NCBI GenBank assembly: GCA_022447495.1
Contig: JAKVBH010000031.1
Span: 1-49,832 of the forward strand
Reading direction: 5' to 3'
DNA: 49,832 nt
Source of the DNA: Marinovum sp.
Lineage (GTDB): Bacteria > Pseudomonadota > Alphaproteobacteria > Rhodobacterales > Rhodobacteraceae
In this document: positions 1 to 8,199 of the stretch, piece by piece
Position numbering within the stretch: position 1 is the stretch's first letter
Layout of the letters: every line of letters begins with the position of its first letter
Notes under the pieces: generated by a model
What the model was told of the DNA's origin: nothing
The model's database searches: none
The model's input: the letters and a program-made list of their open reading frames with translations, nothing else
Made by a program: the position numbers and the translations under genes

Positions 1-522
1 TCTGGCCGCGGTACCGTTGTGACTGGCCGTGTTGAGCGCGGTGTGATCAACGTGGGTGACGAGATCGAAATCGTGGGCATCCGCGACAGCCAGAAGACGA
101 CCTGCACAGGCGTTGAAATGTTCCGCAAGCTGCTGGATCGTGGCGAAGCTGGTGACAACATTGGCGCGTTGTTGCGTGGTGTGGACCGTGATGGTGTGGA
201 GCGCGGCCAGGTTCTGTGTAAGCCGGGTTCCGTGAAGCCGCACACCAAGTTCGAAGCAGAAGCCTACATCCTGACCAAGGACGAAGGTGGCCGTCACACG
301 CCGTTCTTCGCGAACTACCGTCCGCAGTTTTACTTCCGTACGACGGACGTTACGGGCACAGTGAACTTGCCTGAAGGCACAGAGATGGTGATGCCAGGCG
401 ACAACCTGAAGTTCGAGGTTGAGCTGATCGCGCCGATCGCGATGGAAGAAAGCCTTCGCTTCGCCATCCGCGAAGGCGGCCGCACCGTCGGCTCCGGCGT
501 CGTCTCCAAAATCATCGAGTAA
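1..522 (+). CDS. tuf: Elongation factor Tu, C-terminal part (5' end outside window)
   Basis: EF-Tu delivers aminoacyl-tRNA to the ribosomal A site as a GTP complex. The frame is open from base 1 and begins with the domain II signature [14 protein letters not shown]. The remaining 173 residues cover most of domain II and all of domain III, ending with the usual [15 protein letters not shown] tail and a TAA stop. The GTPase domain lies to the left of the window, so the gene is incomplete only because of the window edge. It lies 210 bases upstream of rpsJ, which is the standard str-S10 junction. Identification is certain; whether this is tufA or tufB cannot be decided, although position next to rpsJ fits tufA. 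Confidence 0.98.
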   Translation, partial: SGRGTVVTGRVERGVINVGDEIEIVGIRDSQKTTCTGVEMFRKLLDRGEAGDNIGALLRGVDRDGVERGQVLCKPGSVKPHTKFEAEAYILTKDEGGRHTPFFANYRPQFYFRTTDVTGTVNLPEGTEMVMPGDNLKFEVELIAPIAMEESLRFAIREGGRTVGSGVVSKIIE

Positions 523-540
523 CTTCGCTCCCGCGAAGTT
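521..540 (+). other. Hairpin overlapping the tuf stop codon
   Basis: A perfect 8-bp stem (AACTTCGC / GCGAAGTT) with a TCCC loop starts on the last two bases of the tuf stop. No T-tract follows, so it is not a classical intrinsic terminator. It may protect the 3' end of tuf mRNA or be part of the S10 leader. Function is inferred only. Confidence 0.5.
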
Positions 541-732
541 ATCGGTGGACGGCGAGCGCATTTGCTGCGCAAAGCACTGAGAGCTAAAGCCCTAGTTACT
601 CTGGGGATATGAGAGACCCTGGGCGTCCCCGACTGTTCTGCAATCGTGGACCCTCAAAAACAAAGCTGACGAGGGGTTCGGGTGGTCCGGGCTCCTCCTC
701 TCGGTTCATAACGCCTGAATAAGGGCAAGACT
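541..732 (+). promoter_or_regulatory. tuf-rpsJ intergenic leader of the S10 block
   Basis: About 190 bases without a gene separate tuf and rpsJ. The segment can form local GC-rich pairings, for example ACCCTC near 651 with GAGGGGT near 672. In many proteobacteria L4 represses the S10 operon through its leader, but I see no unmistakable match to the E. coli L4-binding structure. The ribosome binding site for rpsJ is AAGGGCAAG just before the ATG. No strong sigma-70 hexamer pair is evident, so the leader may simply be part of a tuf-S10 transcript. Confidence 0.35.
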
Positions 733-1047
733 ATGCAAAGCCAAAACATCCGTATCCGGTTGAAGGCGTTTGACTATCGTGTGCTGGACACATCCACACA
801 GGAAATCGTCAATACTGCCAAGCGCACTGGTGCATCGGTCCGCGGGCCTATTCCGCTTCCGAACAAGATCGAGAAATATACAGTTCTGCGTGGCCCACAC
901 GTGAACAAGAAATCTCGCGATCAGTTCGAAATCCGGACGCACAAACGTCTTCTCGACATCGTTGATCCGACCCCCCAGACCGTGGACGCGCTCATGAAGC
1001 TCGACCTCGCCGCTGGTGTGGACGTCGAAATCAAATTGCAAAGCTAA
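733..1047 (+). CDS. rpsJ: 30S ribosomal protein S10
   Basis: S10 is a small-subunit head protein that also serves as NusE in transcription antitermination. The 104-residue product has the expected family length and typical segments: N-terminal [16 protein letters not shown], central [29 protein letters not shown] (abridged: GPIPLP and PHVNKKSR motifs), and C-terminal [10 protein letters not shown]. It is the first gene of the S10 block. The next gene, rplC, starts 10 bases downstream, with its Shine-Dalgarno sequence partly overlapping the rpsJ stop. Confidence 0.98.
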   Translation: MQSQNIRIRLKAFDYRVLDTSTQEIVNTAKRTGASVRGPIPLPNKIEKYTVLRGPHVNKKSRDQFEIRTHKRLLDIVDPTPQTVDALMKLDLAAGVDVEIKLQS

Positions 1048-1057
1048 GGAGTCTCTG

Positions 1058-1792
1058 ATGCGCTCTGGTGTTATTGCAAAGAAAATCGGGATGACTCGCC
1101 TCTTCATGGAAGACGGCAAGCAGATCCCAGTCACCGTACTTCTGCTCGATGACCTTCAGGTTGTCGCACAGCGTACATCCGACACACATGGCTACACGGC
1201 TGTCCAACTTGGTGCGGGTTCGCCTAAAATCAAGCGAGTGTCCAAAGCGATGCGCGGCCATTTCGCGGCAGCCAACGTGGCGCCGAAGCGGAAGCTGGCG
1301 GAGTTCCGCGTGTCCGAAGACAATCTGATCGACGTAGGCGCAGAGCTTTCCGCTGAGCACTTTGTCGAAGGTCAAAAAGTCGACGTCTCCGGCACATCCA
1401 TCGGTAAAGGCTTCGCGGGTGCGATGAAGCGTCACAACTTCGGCGGTTTGCGGGCCTCCCACGGTGTGTCCATCTCCCACCGTTCGCACGGCTCCACCGG
1501 TCAGTGTCAGGATCCCGGCAAGGTTTTCAAAGGTAAGAAGATGGCCGGTCACATGGGCGCGGCCCGCGTGACGACACAGAACCTCGAAGTGGTGCGCACC
1601 GACGTTGATCGTGGCTTGATCATGATCAAAGGTGCCGTGCCCGGCGCCAAGGGCGGTTGGGTCACCATCAAAGACGCAGTTAAGAAGACGCTACCTGAGA
1701 ATGTCCCGTTCCCAGCCGGTCTCAAAGCTGCAACAAGCGAAGCCACTGAAGCTCCTGCGGAAGAAACTGCCGCAGAAGGGGGTGAGGCATGA
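1058..1792 (+). CDS. rplC: 50S ribosomal protein L3
   Basis: L3 is a large-subunit assembly initiator near the peptidyl-transferase centre. The chosen ATG at 1058 begins [16 protein letters not shown], matches the family N-terminus, and has AAGGAG seven bases upstream; an in-frame ATG at 1016 lies inside rpsJ and is rejected. The 244-residue product carries the [15 protein letters not shown] loop and the [18 protein letters not shown] segment. The second segment contains the glutamine that PrmB methylates in E. coli L3. The C-terminus is extended by an Ala/Glu-rich tail, common in Rhodobacterales. The stop overlaps the rplD start by four bases. Confidence 0.98.
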   Translation: MRSGVIAKKIGMTRLFMEDGKQIPVTVLLLDDLQVVAQRTSDTHGYTAVQLGAGSPKIKRVSKAMRGHFAAANVAPKRKLAEFRVSEDNLIDVGAELSAEHFVEGQKVDVSGTSIGKGFAGAMKRHNFGGLRASHGVSISHRSHGSTGQCQDPGKVFKGKKMAGHMGAARVTTQNLEVVRTDVDRGLIMIKGAVPGAKGGWVTIKDAVKKTLPENVPFPAGLKAATSEATEAPAEETAAEGGEA

Positions 1793-2406
1793 AGATCGAC
1801 GTGATCAAACTCGACGGCGGATCCGCCGGGTCCGTGGACCTGGACGAAGCGCTCTTTGGCCTTGAGCCACGCGCGGACATTCTGCACCGCGTGGTCCGCT
1901 GGCAGCGCAACAAAGCGCAAGCTGGTACACACAAGGTCAAGACCCGGTCCGAAACCAGCTACTCGACCAAAAAGATCTATCGCCAAAAAGGCACTGGTGG
2001 CGCACGCCACGGTGACCGCAATGCGCCGATCTTCCGCAAGGGTGGTATCTACAAAGGCCCAACCCCACGAAGCCACGGCCACGACCTTCCCAAGAAGGTG
2101 CGTAAACTCGGCCTGATGCACGCATTGTCCGCAAAAGCCAAAGCAGGTGAACTCGTCGTCATCGACGAAGCCGCCTCGGAAGGCAAAACGGCAGCTCTGG
2201 CCAAACAGGTCAAAGACCTCGGCTGGAAGCGCGCGCTGGTGATCGACGGGGCGGAAATCAATGCAGGTTTTGCCAAAGCGGCGGCCAACATTGACGGTCT
2301 CGACGTGCTGCCATCCATGGGCGCAAACGTATACGACATCCTCAAGCGTGACACGCTCGTGCTCACCAAAGCAGGTGTCGAAGCACTGGAGGCTCGTCTG
2401 AAATGA
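1789..2406 (+). CDS. rplD: 50S ribosomal protein L4
   Basis: L4 lines the peptide exit tunnel and, in E. coli, autoregulates the S10 operon. The 205-residue product contains the conserved tunnel loop around [25 protein letters not shown] (key residues [11 protein letters not shown]). The C-terminal part has the usual [22 protein letters not shown] pattern (key NVYDI and DTLVLT). ATG overlaps the rplC stop (ATGA), and the rplD stop overlaps the rplW start in the same way, so translation of L3-L4-L23 is probably coupled. Confidence 0.98.
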   Translation: MKIDVIKLDGGSAGSVDLDEALFGLEPRADILHRVVRWQRNKAQAGTHKVKTRSETSYSTKKIYRQKGTGGARHGDRNAPIFRKGGIYKGPTPRSHGHDLPKKVRKLGLMHALSAKAKAGELVVIDEAASEGKTAALAKQVKDLGWKRALVIDGAEINAGFAKAAANIDGLDVLPSMGANVYDILKRDTLVLTKAGVEALEARLK

Positions 2407-2699
2407 GCGCGAAACCAGAACATTACGACGTGATCCGCAAGCCGATCATCACCGAGAAATCCACAATGGTGTCTGAGAATGGCGCAGTGGTTTTCGAAGT
2501 GGCCATTGACGCAGCCAAACCGCAAATCAAAGAAGCCGTTGAGGCGCTCTTTGGCGTGAAGGTCAAGGCGGTGAACACGACGATCACCAAAGGCAAAGTC
2601 AAACGCTTCCGCGGCATGCTCGGTAAGCGTAAAGATGTCAAAAAAGCCTATGTGACGCTCGAAGAGGGCAACACAATCGACGTGTCGACCGGTCTCTAA
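2403..2699 (+). CDS. rplW: 50S ribosomal protein L23
   Basis: L23 sits at the tunnel exit and is the docking site for trigger factor and SRP. The 98-residue protein begins [20 protein letters not shown] and contains the conserved [16 protein letters not shown] motif. Four-base overlap with rplD shows coupling. Unusually, rplB does not follow; a strong intrinsic terminator lies 39 bases after the stop, so L23 is the last gene of this transcription unit. Confidence 0.98.
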   Translation: MSAKPEHYDVIRKPIITEKSTMVSENGAVVFEVAIDAAKPQIKEAVEALFGVKVKAVNTTITKGKVKRFRGMLGKRKDVKKAYVTLEEGNTIDVSTGL

Positions 2700-2738
2700 G
2701 GCCCTGGACTGGCGATTTAGTTTTTTGAAATACTACGA

Positions 2739-2776
2739 CGCGTGGCGCTATGAAGGCGCCGCGCGTTTTCGTTTTT
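2739..2776 (+). terminator. Intrinsic terminator after rplW
   Basis: A 10-bp stem (CGCGTGGCGC / GCGCCGCGCG, one G-T wobble) closes a 7-base loop and runs directly into TTTTCGTTTTT. This is a textbook rho-independent terminator on the plus strand. It splits the S10 operon between rplW and rplB. Confidence 0.85.
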
Positions 2777-2790
2777 CAAATGGGCAAACC

Positions 2791-3339
2791 ATGTTGCATT
2801 CGTCGAATAAGATTATGTGCTTGGCGATCTTGCTAATTTTATCCATCGCTTCATGTAGTTCCAGCACACAAAACAGGCCGAGCGTGGTTTTCCCTGAAGG
2901 TCGCATCGGCTGGTACGATTTTTTGCAGGTAAGCAGTTTGCACAGCAAAGCATTTCCGCAGAAAACCGGTGAGGGTGTTTACATGTTTACCGTGGTCGCC
3001 GGTTCAACATCGACAATACAGCTTTCTGACGGGACCCCGATAAGAATTGAACCCGGAAAAAGGGTTGCTCTGTTGTGTGCACAGCAATTGCGGTCTGAAC
3101 AATACAAGACGTTGTGGGATGAATGCCTTGAGAACGGCGATCGGGCAAAAGCGCGCTCAGAAAGCGGCAACAAGCTTAGCTTCTCGCGGTTTATAGCCCT
3201 GGCGGAGAAGGCAGTTTCTGAGACTGCCAAATGCACTTGGCTTGGTTACGATCAATCGTTGGACCGTCGAATGCGAGCTTTGGGTAATCTTGCGCGACAA
3301 GACGATACACGTCTCTTCTTTGCCAAATTGAAGTGCTAG
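2791..3339 (+). CDS. Putative small lipoprotein, unknown function
   Basis: A 182-residue protein of no family I recognise. The ATG at 2791 is preferred over an in-frame ATG at 2725, because the upstream one would put the rplW terminator inside the coding region, and because 2791 gives a clean export signal. That signal is a short polar start, a hydrophobic stretch LAILLILSIAS and Cys22 in an I-A-S-C lipobox. The mature part has a VFPEGRIGWYDF segment, then a predicted beta region (TVVAGSTSTIQLSDGTPIRIEPGKRVALL, key STIQL and VALL) and a charged helical C-terminus ending in Cys. It lies alone between the rplW terminator and the csp gene. No good Shine-Dalgarno sequence is visible, and base composition is lower in GC than neighbouring ribosomal genes. 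Outer- or inner-membrane attachment is inferred from the lipobox. Confidence 0.65.
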   Translation: MLHSSNKIMCLAILLILSIASCSSSTQNRPSVVFPEGRIGWYDFLQVSSLHSKAFPQKTGEGVYMFTVVAGSTSTIQLSDGTPIRIEPGKRVALLCAQQLRSEQYKTLWDECLENGDRAKARSESGNKLSFSRFIALAEKAVSETAKCTWLGYDQSLDRRMRALGNLARQDDTRLFFAKLKC

Positions 3340-3808
3340 GTGGGCAAAAAAACAAGCGCGATAACTTGCAGTGCGTGACGTCTTTTAGAACATGCTCGTG
3401 TGCTGCAGCTTGCTGAGGTTTTTGTTAATCACTGAACGAATTGAAAACTGTGAGCTATCGCGACATCAAGTCGAAACGCATGCAGTATGTATCCTCACAA
3501 GACATCAATCATCAGCAGTTGCGCGAACTTCATTTTTCTGCGCGGAAGACTGCGCCGCGAAATCGCATACATGGTGAGGCTGCCGCAGTGCGAGAAAGGC
3601 GAATATACCCTCTCGATGGGCATAGAGTTGGGTAAATGAGCCCTATTGCATCCAATTTCATTGACCAATCTGCTGTTGCGCCCCATATGGCCTTTGCACG
3701 TTACTGACAGACGACCCAGTTTCTCCGATCCCGGCAGGCACCTTCGATCTAGACCTAACGCCGCCAACCTGTCGCATGTCGCGGACAGGACTTCATAGGA
3801 GAAAACGG
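3340..3808 (+). other. Non-coding stretch before csp
   Basis: About 470 bases with only short open frames that show no family resemblance and no ribosome binding sites worth accepting. The right part contains a candidate promoter (3661-3689) and what would be the csp leader. The left part holds nothing I can identify. Confidence 0.5.
3661..3689 (+). promoter_or_regulatory. Candidate sigma-70 promoter for csp
   Basis: TTGACC and CATATG are separated by exactly 17 bases. The -35 element matches consensus at five of six positions; the -10 is weak. Transcription from here would give a 5' leader of roughly 110 bases before csp. Long structured leaders are typical of cspA-type genes. Confidence 0.35.
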
Positions 3809-4018
3809 ATGGCCTCAGGCACCGTAAAATGGTTCAATACCACCAAAGGCTTCGGCTTTATCGCGCCCGATGGCGGCGGCAAGGACGTCTTTGTTCACAT
3901 TTCAGCTGTTGAGCGGTCTGGTCTGACTGGTTTGGCGGACAATCAAAAAGTCACGTATGAGCTGCGCGAAGGCCGTGATGGTCGTGAAAGCGCGGTGGAT
4001 ATCGCTCTGGAGAGCTGA
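3809..4018 (+). CDS. Cold-shock protein (CspA family)
   Basis: A 69-residue single cold-shock domain, which binds single-stranded RNA/DNA and melts secondary structure. RNP1 is visible as KGFGFIAP (residues about 13-20) and RNP2 as VFVHIS (about 28-33), with the usual GTVKWFN start. The ATG at 3809 has AGGAG eight bases upstream; an in-frame ATG at 3776 lacks homology. The gene is monocistronic: a perfect terminator follows 29 bases after the stop. Location between two halves of the S10 operon suggests possible use in ribosomal mRNA handling, but that is inference. Confidence 0.95.
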   Translation: MASGTVKWFNTTKGFGFIAPDGGGKDVFVHISAVERSGLTGLADNQKVTYELREGRDGRESAVDIALES

Positions 4019-4046
4019 CTCCGCTTCAATACGCATTATGTGATTT

Positions 4047-4075
4047 GCCCCGCCAACAGATTGGCGGGGCATTTT
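4047..4075 (+). terminator. Intrinsic terminator after csp
   Basis: A perfect 10-bp stem GCCCCGCCAA / TTGGCGGGGC with a CAGA tetraloop is followed by ATTTTGAT. Strong stem with a short U-run. Confidence 0.8.
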
Positions 4076-4185
4076 GATGTACAGAGCACGTGTTAGCCTC
4101 CGGTGATGCGAGTAGAGATAGTCAAAATCCCACATCATTGGCTTGACCGGACCTGATCAACGCACTACACGACCTCATCTGCAGA

Positions 4186-4207
4186 AGCCCCGGATTCGTC
4201 CGGGGCT
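4186..4207 (+). other. Hairpin with TTCG loop in the rplB leader
   Basis: A perfect 9-bp stem AGCCCCGGA / TCCGGGGCT caps a TTCG tetraloop, an especially stable RNA hairpin. Only a scattered T-run follows. It sits 112 bases upstream of rplB in the leader that must drive the second S10 block. It could be a weak terminator/attenuator or a protein-binding site for autoregulation. Confidence 0.5.
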
Positions 4208-4319
4208 ATGCGTTTGTTCGAAAGAACATATCACCCGGGCACCCACGGGGGCCTAAAGAGCCGAAAGGCACTGACATAGCGACCGACTCTGGTTGCAAGC
4301 TAAACGGAAGACAGAAAGC

Positions 4320-5162
4320 ATGGCACTCAAGTCGTACAAGCCGACGACGCCGGGCCAGCGCGGGCTGGTGCTGATCGACCGTTCGGAGCTTTGGAAAGGA
4401 CGTCCCGTCAAGCACCTCACGGAGGGTTTGACCAAGTCGGGCGGTCGGAACAATACCGGACGGATCACATCGCGTCGCCGCGGTGGTGGAGCGAAACGCC
4501 TCTACCGGATCGTTGATTTCAAACGCAACAAATTCGATGTTTCGGGCATTGTGGCTCGTATCGAATATGACCCCAACAGGACTGCGTTCATTGCGTTGAT
4601 CCAATATGACGATGGCGAGCAGGCCTATATCCTGGCCCCCCAACGTCTGGGCGTTGGGGATAAAGTGATCGCCGCAGAGCGCGCCGATATCAAACCCGGC
4701 AATGCAATGCCTTTCTCTGGCATGCCCATCGGCACAATCGTGCACAACATCGAGCTCAAGCCAGGCAAAGGCGGTCAAATCGCCCGTGCTGCAGGCACGT
4801 ACGCTCAGTTTGTGGGGCGCGACGGCGGCTACGCCCAGATCCGTCTCTCCTCTGGCGAGTTGCGTCTTGTCCGTCAGGAGTGCATGGCCACTGTTGGCGC
4901 TGTATCGAACCCCGACAACTCCAACCAAAACTTCGGTAAAGCCGGTCGTATGCGTCACAAAGGCGTCCGCCCGTCCGTCCGTGGTGTGGTTATGAACCCA
5001 ATCGACCACCCTCACGGTGGTGGTGAAGGTCGGACCTCCGGTGGTCGTCACCCAGTGACACCTTGGGGTAAGCCCACAAAGGGTGCCCGCACCCGCAACA
5101 AGAACAAAGCGTCCAGCAAGCTGATCATCCGCTCGCGGCACGCCAAGAAGAAAGGGCGGTAA
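4320..5162 (+). CDS. rplB: 50S ribosomal protein L2
   Basis: L2 is a core large-subunit protein at the inter-subunit bridge, needed for peptidyl transfer. The ATG at 4320 gives [15 protein letters not shown], the standard N-terminus; an in-frame ATG at 4293 adds nine unconserved residues. The 280-residue product has the C-terminal [22 protein letters not shown] signature, with the conserved histidine (HPHGGGEG). It opens the second S10 block, 1.6 kb after rplW, so it must have its own promoter. rpsS follows after three bases. Confidence 0.98.
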   Translation: MALKSYKPTTPGQRGLVLIDRSELWKGRPVKHLTEGLTKSGGRNNTGRITSRRRGGGAKRLYRIVDFKRNKFDVSGIVARIEYDPNRTAFIALIQYDDGEQAYILAPQRLGVGDKVIAAERADIKPGNAMPFSGMPIGTIVHNIELKPGKGGQIARAAGTYAQFVGRDGGYAQIRLSSGELRLVRQECMATVGAVSNPDNSNQNFGKAGRMRHKGVRPSVRGVVMNPIDHPHGGGEGRTSGGRHPVTPWGKPTKGARTRNKNKASSKLIIRSRHAKKKGR

Positions 5163-5165
5163 TCC

Positions 5166-5444
5166 ATGTCTCGCTCTGTTTGGAAAGGCCCATTCGTGGA
5201 TGCTTATGTGCTTAAGAAAGCCGAAGCTGCCCGCGACTCCGGCCGCAACGAAGTCATCAAGATCTGGTCGCGCCGCTCGACAATTCTGCCCCAATTTGTG
5301 GGTCTGACGTTTGGCGTCTACAATGGCAAAAAACACGTTCCCGTGTCGATCACCGAAGACATGATCGGCCAGAAGTTCGGCGAATACTCCCCTACGCGCA
5401 CCTACTACGGTCACGCGGCGGACAAGAAAGCCAAGAGGAAGTAA
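5166..5444 (+). CDS. rpsS: 30S ribosomal protein S19
   Basis: S19 is in the small-subunit head and contacts 5S-bridging elements and S13. The 92-residue protein begins [12 protein letters not shown] and carries IKTWSRRS-type and GHKLGEFSPTR-type motifs (here [12 protein letters not shown] and [11 protein letters not shown]). It lies three bases after rplB and three bases before rplV. Confidence 0.98.
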   Translation: MSRSVWKGPFVDAYVLKKAEAARDSGRNEVIKIWSRRSTILPQFVGLTFGVYNGKKHVPVSITEDMIGQKFGEYSPTRTYYGHAADKKAKRK

Positions 5445-5447
5445 GTC

Positions 5448-5828
5448 ATGGGCAAGGATAAAAATCCCCGCCGCGTGGCGGACAACGAGGCAATGGCCAA
5501 GCTGCGCATGCTGCGCACCTCGCCTCAAAAACTGAACCTGGTCGCTGCCATGATCCGTGGCAAGAAGGTCGACAAGGCGCTCACTGACCTTGCGTTTTCC
5601 AAGAAACGCATCGCGGTCGACGTGCGCAAATGTCTTCAATCTGCGATTGCCAATGCTGAGAACAATCACAACCTCGACGTCGACGAACTTGTTGTCGCAG
5701 AGGCATATGTGGGCAAGAACCTGGTGATGAAGCGTGGCCGTCCACGCGCCCGTGGCCGTTTTGGTCGCATCGTCAAGCCGTTCTCGGAGCTGACCATCAA
5801 AGTGCGTCAAGTTGAGGAGCAAGCCTGA
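5448..5828 (+). CDS. rplV: 50S ribosomal protein L22
   Basis: L22 extends a beta-hairpin into the peptide exit tunnel. The 126-residue product has the [18 protein letters not shown] and [14 protein letters not shown] signatures; the second is the tunnel hairpin where macrolide-resistance mutations fall in other bacteria. Its TGA stop shares one base with the rpsC ATG. Confidence 0.98.
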   Translation: MGKDKNPRRVADNEAMAKLRMLRTSPQKLNLVAAMIRGKKVDKALTDLAFSKKRIAVDVRKCLQSAIANAENNHNLDVDELVVAEAYVGKNLVMKRGRPRARGRFGRIVKPFSELTIKVRQVEEQA

Positions 5829-6541
5829 TGGGAAATAAAACGAACCCGATCGGCATGCGTCTTCAGGTGAACCGCACCTGGGACAGCCGCTGGTACGCCG
5901 ATACCAAAGATTACGGTGATCTTCTGCTCGAAGACCTCGCGATCCGCGACTTCATCCATGATGAATGCAAGCAGGCGGGCGTGGCCCGTGTGATCATCGA
6001 ACGTCCGCACAAGAAGTGCCGCGTCACGATCCACACCGCGCGCCCTGGTGTCATCATTGGCAAAAAAGGCGCCGACATCGAAACGCTGCGCAAGAAGATC
6101 GCCAATATGACGGCGTCTGAATTGCATCTCAACATCGTAGAAGTACGCAAGCCTGAGCTTGACGCGCAACTCGTCGGTGAGAGCATCGCTCAGCAGTTGG
6201 AGCGCCGTGTCTCCTTCCGCCGTGCAATGAAGCGGGCCGTGCAAAATGCCATGCGCATGGGCGCCCTGGGCATTCGTGTGAATGTCGCTGGCCGTCTGGG
6301 TGGGGCCGAGATTGCGCGGACTGAATGGTATCGCGAAGGTCGTGTGCCACTTCACACTCTGCGCGCAGACATCGATCACGCACAAGTCGAGGCGTCCACG
6401 CCTTACGGCATCATCGGCATCAAGGTCTGGATCTTCAAAGGTGAGATCATGGAGCACGATCCGCAAGCGCGTGACCGCAAGGCCCAAGAAATCCAAGACG
6501 GCCCCGCACCTCGTGGTGCTGGCGGTGGTCGCCGGAACTAA
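5828..6541 (+). CDS. rpsC: 30S ribosomal protein S3
   Basis: S3 forms the mRNA entry channel with S4 and S5 and has helicase-related function. The 237-residue protein starts [20 protein letters not shown] and holds a KH domain with GXXG motif ([12 protein letters not shown]) at about residues 75-86. The C-terminal domain carries [29 protein letters not shown] (key [10 protein letters not shown] and [10 protein letters not shown]). One-base overlap with rplV shows coupling. Confidence 0.98.
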   Translation: MGNKTNPIGMRLQVNRTWDSRWYADTKDYGDLLLEDLAIRDFIHDECKQAGVARVIIERPHKKCRVTIHTARPGVIIGKKGADIETLRKKIANMTASELHLNIVEVRKPELDAQLVGESIAQQLERRVSFRRAMKRAVQNAMRMGALGIRVNVAGRLGGAEIARTEWYREGRVPLHTLRADIDHAQVEASTPYGIIGIKVWIFKGEIMEHDPQARDRKAQEIQDGPAPRGAGGGRRN

Positions 6542-6558
6542 GGGTGAGGAACTAAGAC

Positions 6559-6972
6559 ATGCTTCAACCAAAGCGTACTAAATTCCGCAAGATGCACAAA
6601 GGTCGGATCAAGGGCGAAGCCAAAGGTGGCTCTGATCTGAACTTTGGCTCCTACGGCCTCAAAGCCACCACACCTGAGCGTGTGACGGCCCGCCAAATCG
6701 AAGCGGCTCGCCGTGCCATGACGCGTCATATGAAACGTCAGGGCCGCGTCTGGATCCGGATTTTCCCCGACACTCCTGTGTCGTCGAAGCCAACGGAAGT
6801 CCGGATGGGTAAAGGTAAAGGTTCGGTGGATTACTGGGCGGCCAAGGTGAAACCAGGACGTGTCATGTTTGAAATCGACGGCGTTTCTGATGGTATCGCT
6901 CGCGAGGCGTTGCGCCTTGCTGCGATGAAACTGCCGGTCAAAACACGTGTGGTCGTTCGCGAGGACTGGTAA
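6559..6972 (+). CDS. rplP: 50S ribosomal protein L16
   Basis: L16 binds near the A-site tRNA elbow and is needed for late 50S assembly. The 137-residue protein begins [16 protein letters not shown] and includes [20 protein letters not shown]. Its VRMGKGKG loop places an arginine at residue 82, equivalent by my alignment to E. coli L16 Arg81, the residue hydroxylated by the oxygenase RoxA/YcfD. It is the last gene of the second S10 block; a strong terminator follows 36 bases after the stop, and rpmC is found only 4.2 kb downstream. Confidence 0.98.
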   Translation: MLQPKRTKFRKMHKGRIKGEAKGGSDLNFGSYGLKATTPERVTARQIEAARRAMTRHMKRQGRVWIRIFPDTPVSSKPTEVRMGKGKGSVDYWAAKVKPGRVMFEIDGVSDGIAREALRLAAMKLPVKTRVVVREDW

Positions 6973-6982
6973 GGTCTAAGCA

Positions 6983-6997
6983 TACCGTGACACGGTA
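6983..6997 (+). repeat. Short inverted repeat after rplP
   Basis: TACCGTG-A-CACGGTA, a perfect 7-base inverted repeat with one central base, lies between the rplP stop and its terminator. It could be a protein-binding operator or part of the 3' RNA fold. Confidence 0.35.
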
Positions 6998-7008
6998 GTG
7001 AATTTTAG

Positions 7009-7043
7009 AACCCCCGTCAAAACTGGCGGGGGTTTTGCTTTTT
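7009..7043 (+). terminator. Intrinsic terminator after rplP
   Basis: A 10-bp stem AACCCCCGTC / GGCGGGGGTT (one wobble) with an AAAACT loop is followed by TTTTGCTTTTTC. A clear rho-independent terminator closing the second ribosomal block. Confidence 0.88.
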
Positions 7044-7137
7044 CGCATGTCTTTATTAAGGTCAGAATGATCGTTCCCCTTGCACTCAGATCATGCGAAA
7101 AAGCGAAAGAAGCATTCAGGCGATCCAGAGGAACCCA

Positions 7138-7377
7138 ATGCCACCTTGCACTGAAACTGCGTTGCTTTATGCGCAACTCGTCTTTTGGGCAGGAGTATTG
7201 GCCATATTCCTAAAAACGCTCTCGCGGGTGCGGTTCAACGTGGTGCGGGCCTTTGGCACTATGACGGGGTTCAACGGTGAATCGCGCGAAAGAACTGAGA
7301 ATATTCTGGGCTTGGTGACGATTGTCGCGACAATTGTGCTCTTCCTTTATCTCAACGGGACCTGCGTTTCTATTTGA
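7138..7377 (+). CDS. Small two-helix membrane protein, unknown
   Basis: A 79-residue protein with two hydrophobic segments: about residues 7-25 (LLYAQLVFWAGVLAIF) and about 59-75 (LGLVTIVATIVLFLYL). They are separated by a polar stretch with FGTMTGFNGESRERTEN. The ATG at 7138 has AGAGGA five bases upstream, better than the in-frame ATG at 7093. I do not recognise the family. It sits directly after the rplP terminator and 96 bases before the SDR gene on the same strand. Two helices with a hydrophilic loop suggest an inner-membrane hairpin, but no function can be proposed. Confidence 0.55.
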   Translation: MPPCTETALLYAQLVFWAGVLAIFLKTLSRVRFNVVRAFGTMTGFNGESRERTENILGLVTIVATIVLFLYLNGTCVSI

Positions 7378-7473
7378 TGTGGTTTCGCGCGGGGTATTTG
7401 AACGAATTGATTTGACCTCGGCGCGGTATACCGTCCTTCTGACGCTGAGCCGCCAAACGGGAGACGCTGCGCT

Positions 7474-8199
7474 GTGACCAAAACACTCCTTCTGACCGGA
7501 GCCAGCCGCGGCATTGGCCATGCGACTGTCAAGAAGTTCTCGCGAGAAGGATGGCGCGTGCTTACCTGTTCTCGTCATGCATTTGATCCGGGGTGCCCTT
7601 GGCCAGGTGGGGAGGAAAATCATATTCAAATCGACTTGGCCGACCCAGCGGACACGATCAACACAGTTGAAGTCATCCGAGAGTGTTTGGACGGTCCTCT
7701 GCACGCGCTTGTCAACAATGCAGGTATATCACCTAAATCCGATGGCGGAGGACGTTTGAACACGCTGGATACGGATCTCATGACCTGGGGCCGTGTCTTT
7801 CACGTCAACTTCTTTGCGTCCATCGTGCTGGCACGCGGTCTCAAGGATGAATTGGTGGACGCCAAAGGCGCCATCGTAAACGTCACCTCTATCGCGGGAT
7901 CTCGGGTTCATCCCTTTGCAGGCGCAGCCTATGCCACGTCCAAAGCAGCGCTGGCGGCGCTCACCCGTGAGATGGCCCATGACTTCGGCCCGCTGGGTGT
8001 GCGCGTGAATGCCATCGCCCCCGGTGAGGTGGACACCGCCATCTTATCGCCAGGCACCGATAAGATCGTTGAAAACCTTGCCATGCGCCGCTTGGGGCAA
8101 ACGTCTGAAGTGGCGGATGTGATCTTTTTCCTATGCAATGATGGCTCTAGTTATGTCACGGGCACAGAGATCGAGATCAATGGAGGCCAGCACATCTGA
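7474..8199 (+). CDS. SDR family NAD(P)-dependent oxidoreductase
   Basis: A classical short-chain dehydrogenase of 241 residues starting with GTG at 7474, with GGGAG about ten bases upstream. The cofactor motif TGASRGIG is at residues 8-15, the structural NNAG at 81-84, and the catalytic Ser139, Tyr153 and Lys157 are in place (NVTSIAG and YATSKAAL). The C-terminus has the SSYVTGTEIEINGGQ pattern of the FabG-like subgroup. Substrate is unknown. The stop shares one base with the next gene's start, so the two products are probably made together. Confidence 0.92.
   Translation: MTKTLLLTGASRGIGHATVKKFSREGWRVLTCSRHAFDPGCPWPGGEENHIQIDLADPADTINTVEVIRECLDGPLHALVNNAGISPKSDGGGRLNTLDTDLMTWGRVFHVNFFASIVLARGLKDELVDAKGAIVNVTSIAGSRVHPFAGAAYATSKAALAALTREMAHDFGPLGVRVNAIAPGEVDTAILSPGTDKIVENLAMRRLGQTSEVADVIFFLCNDGSSYVTGTEIEINGGQHI

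Noticed and set aside
3495..3767. 90-codon minus-strand open frame before csp
   Set aside because: No ribosome binding site, no motif, and it covers the likely csp promoter.
4206..5822. Very long minus-strand open frame (538 codons) opposite rplB-rpsS-rplV
   Set aside because: It runs antisense to three unmistakable ribosomal genes and arises from their codon bias; no family motif or start site.
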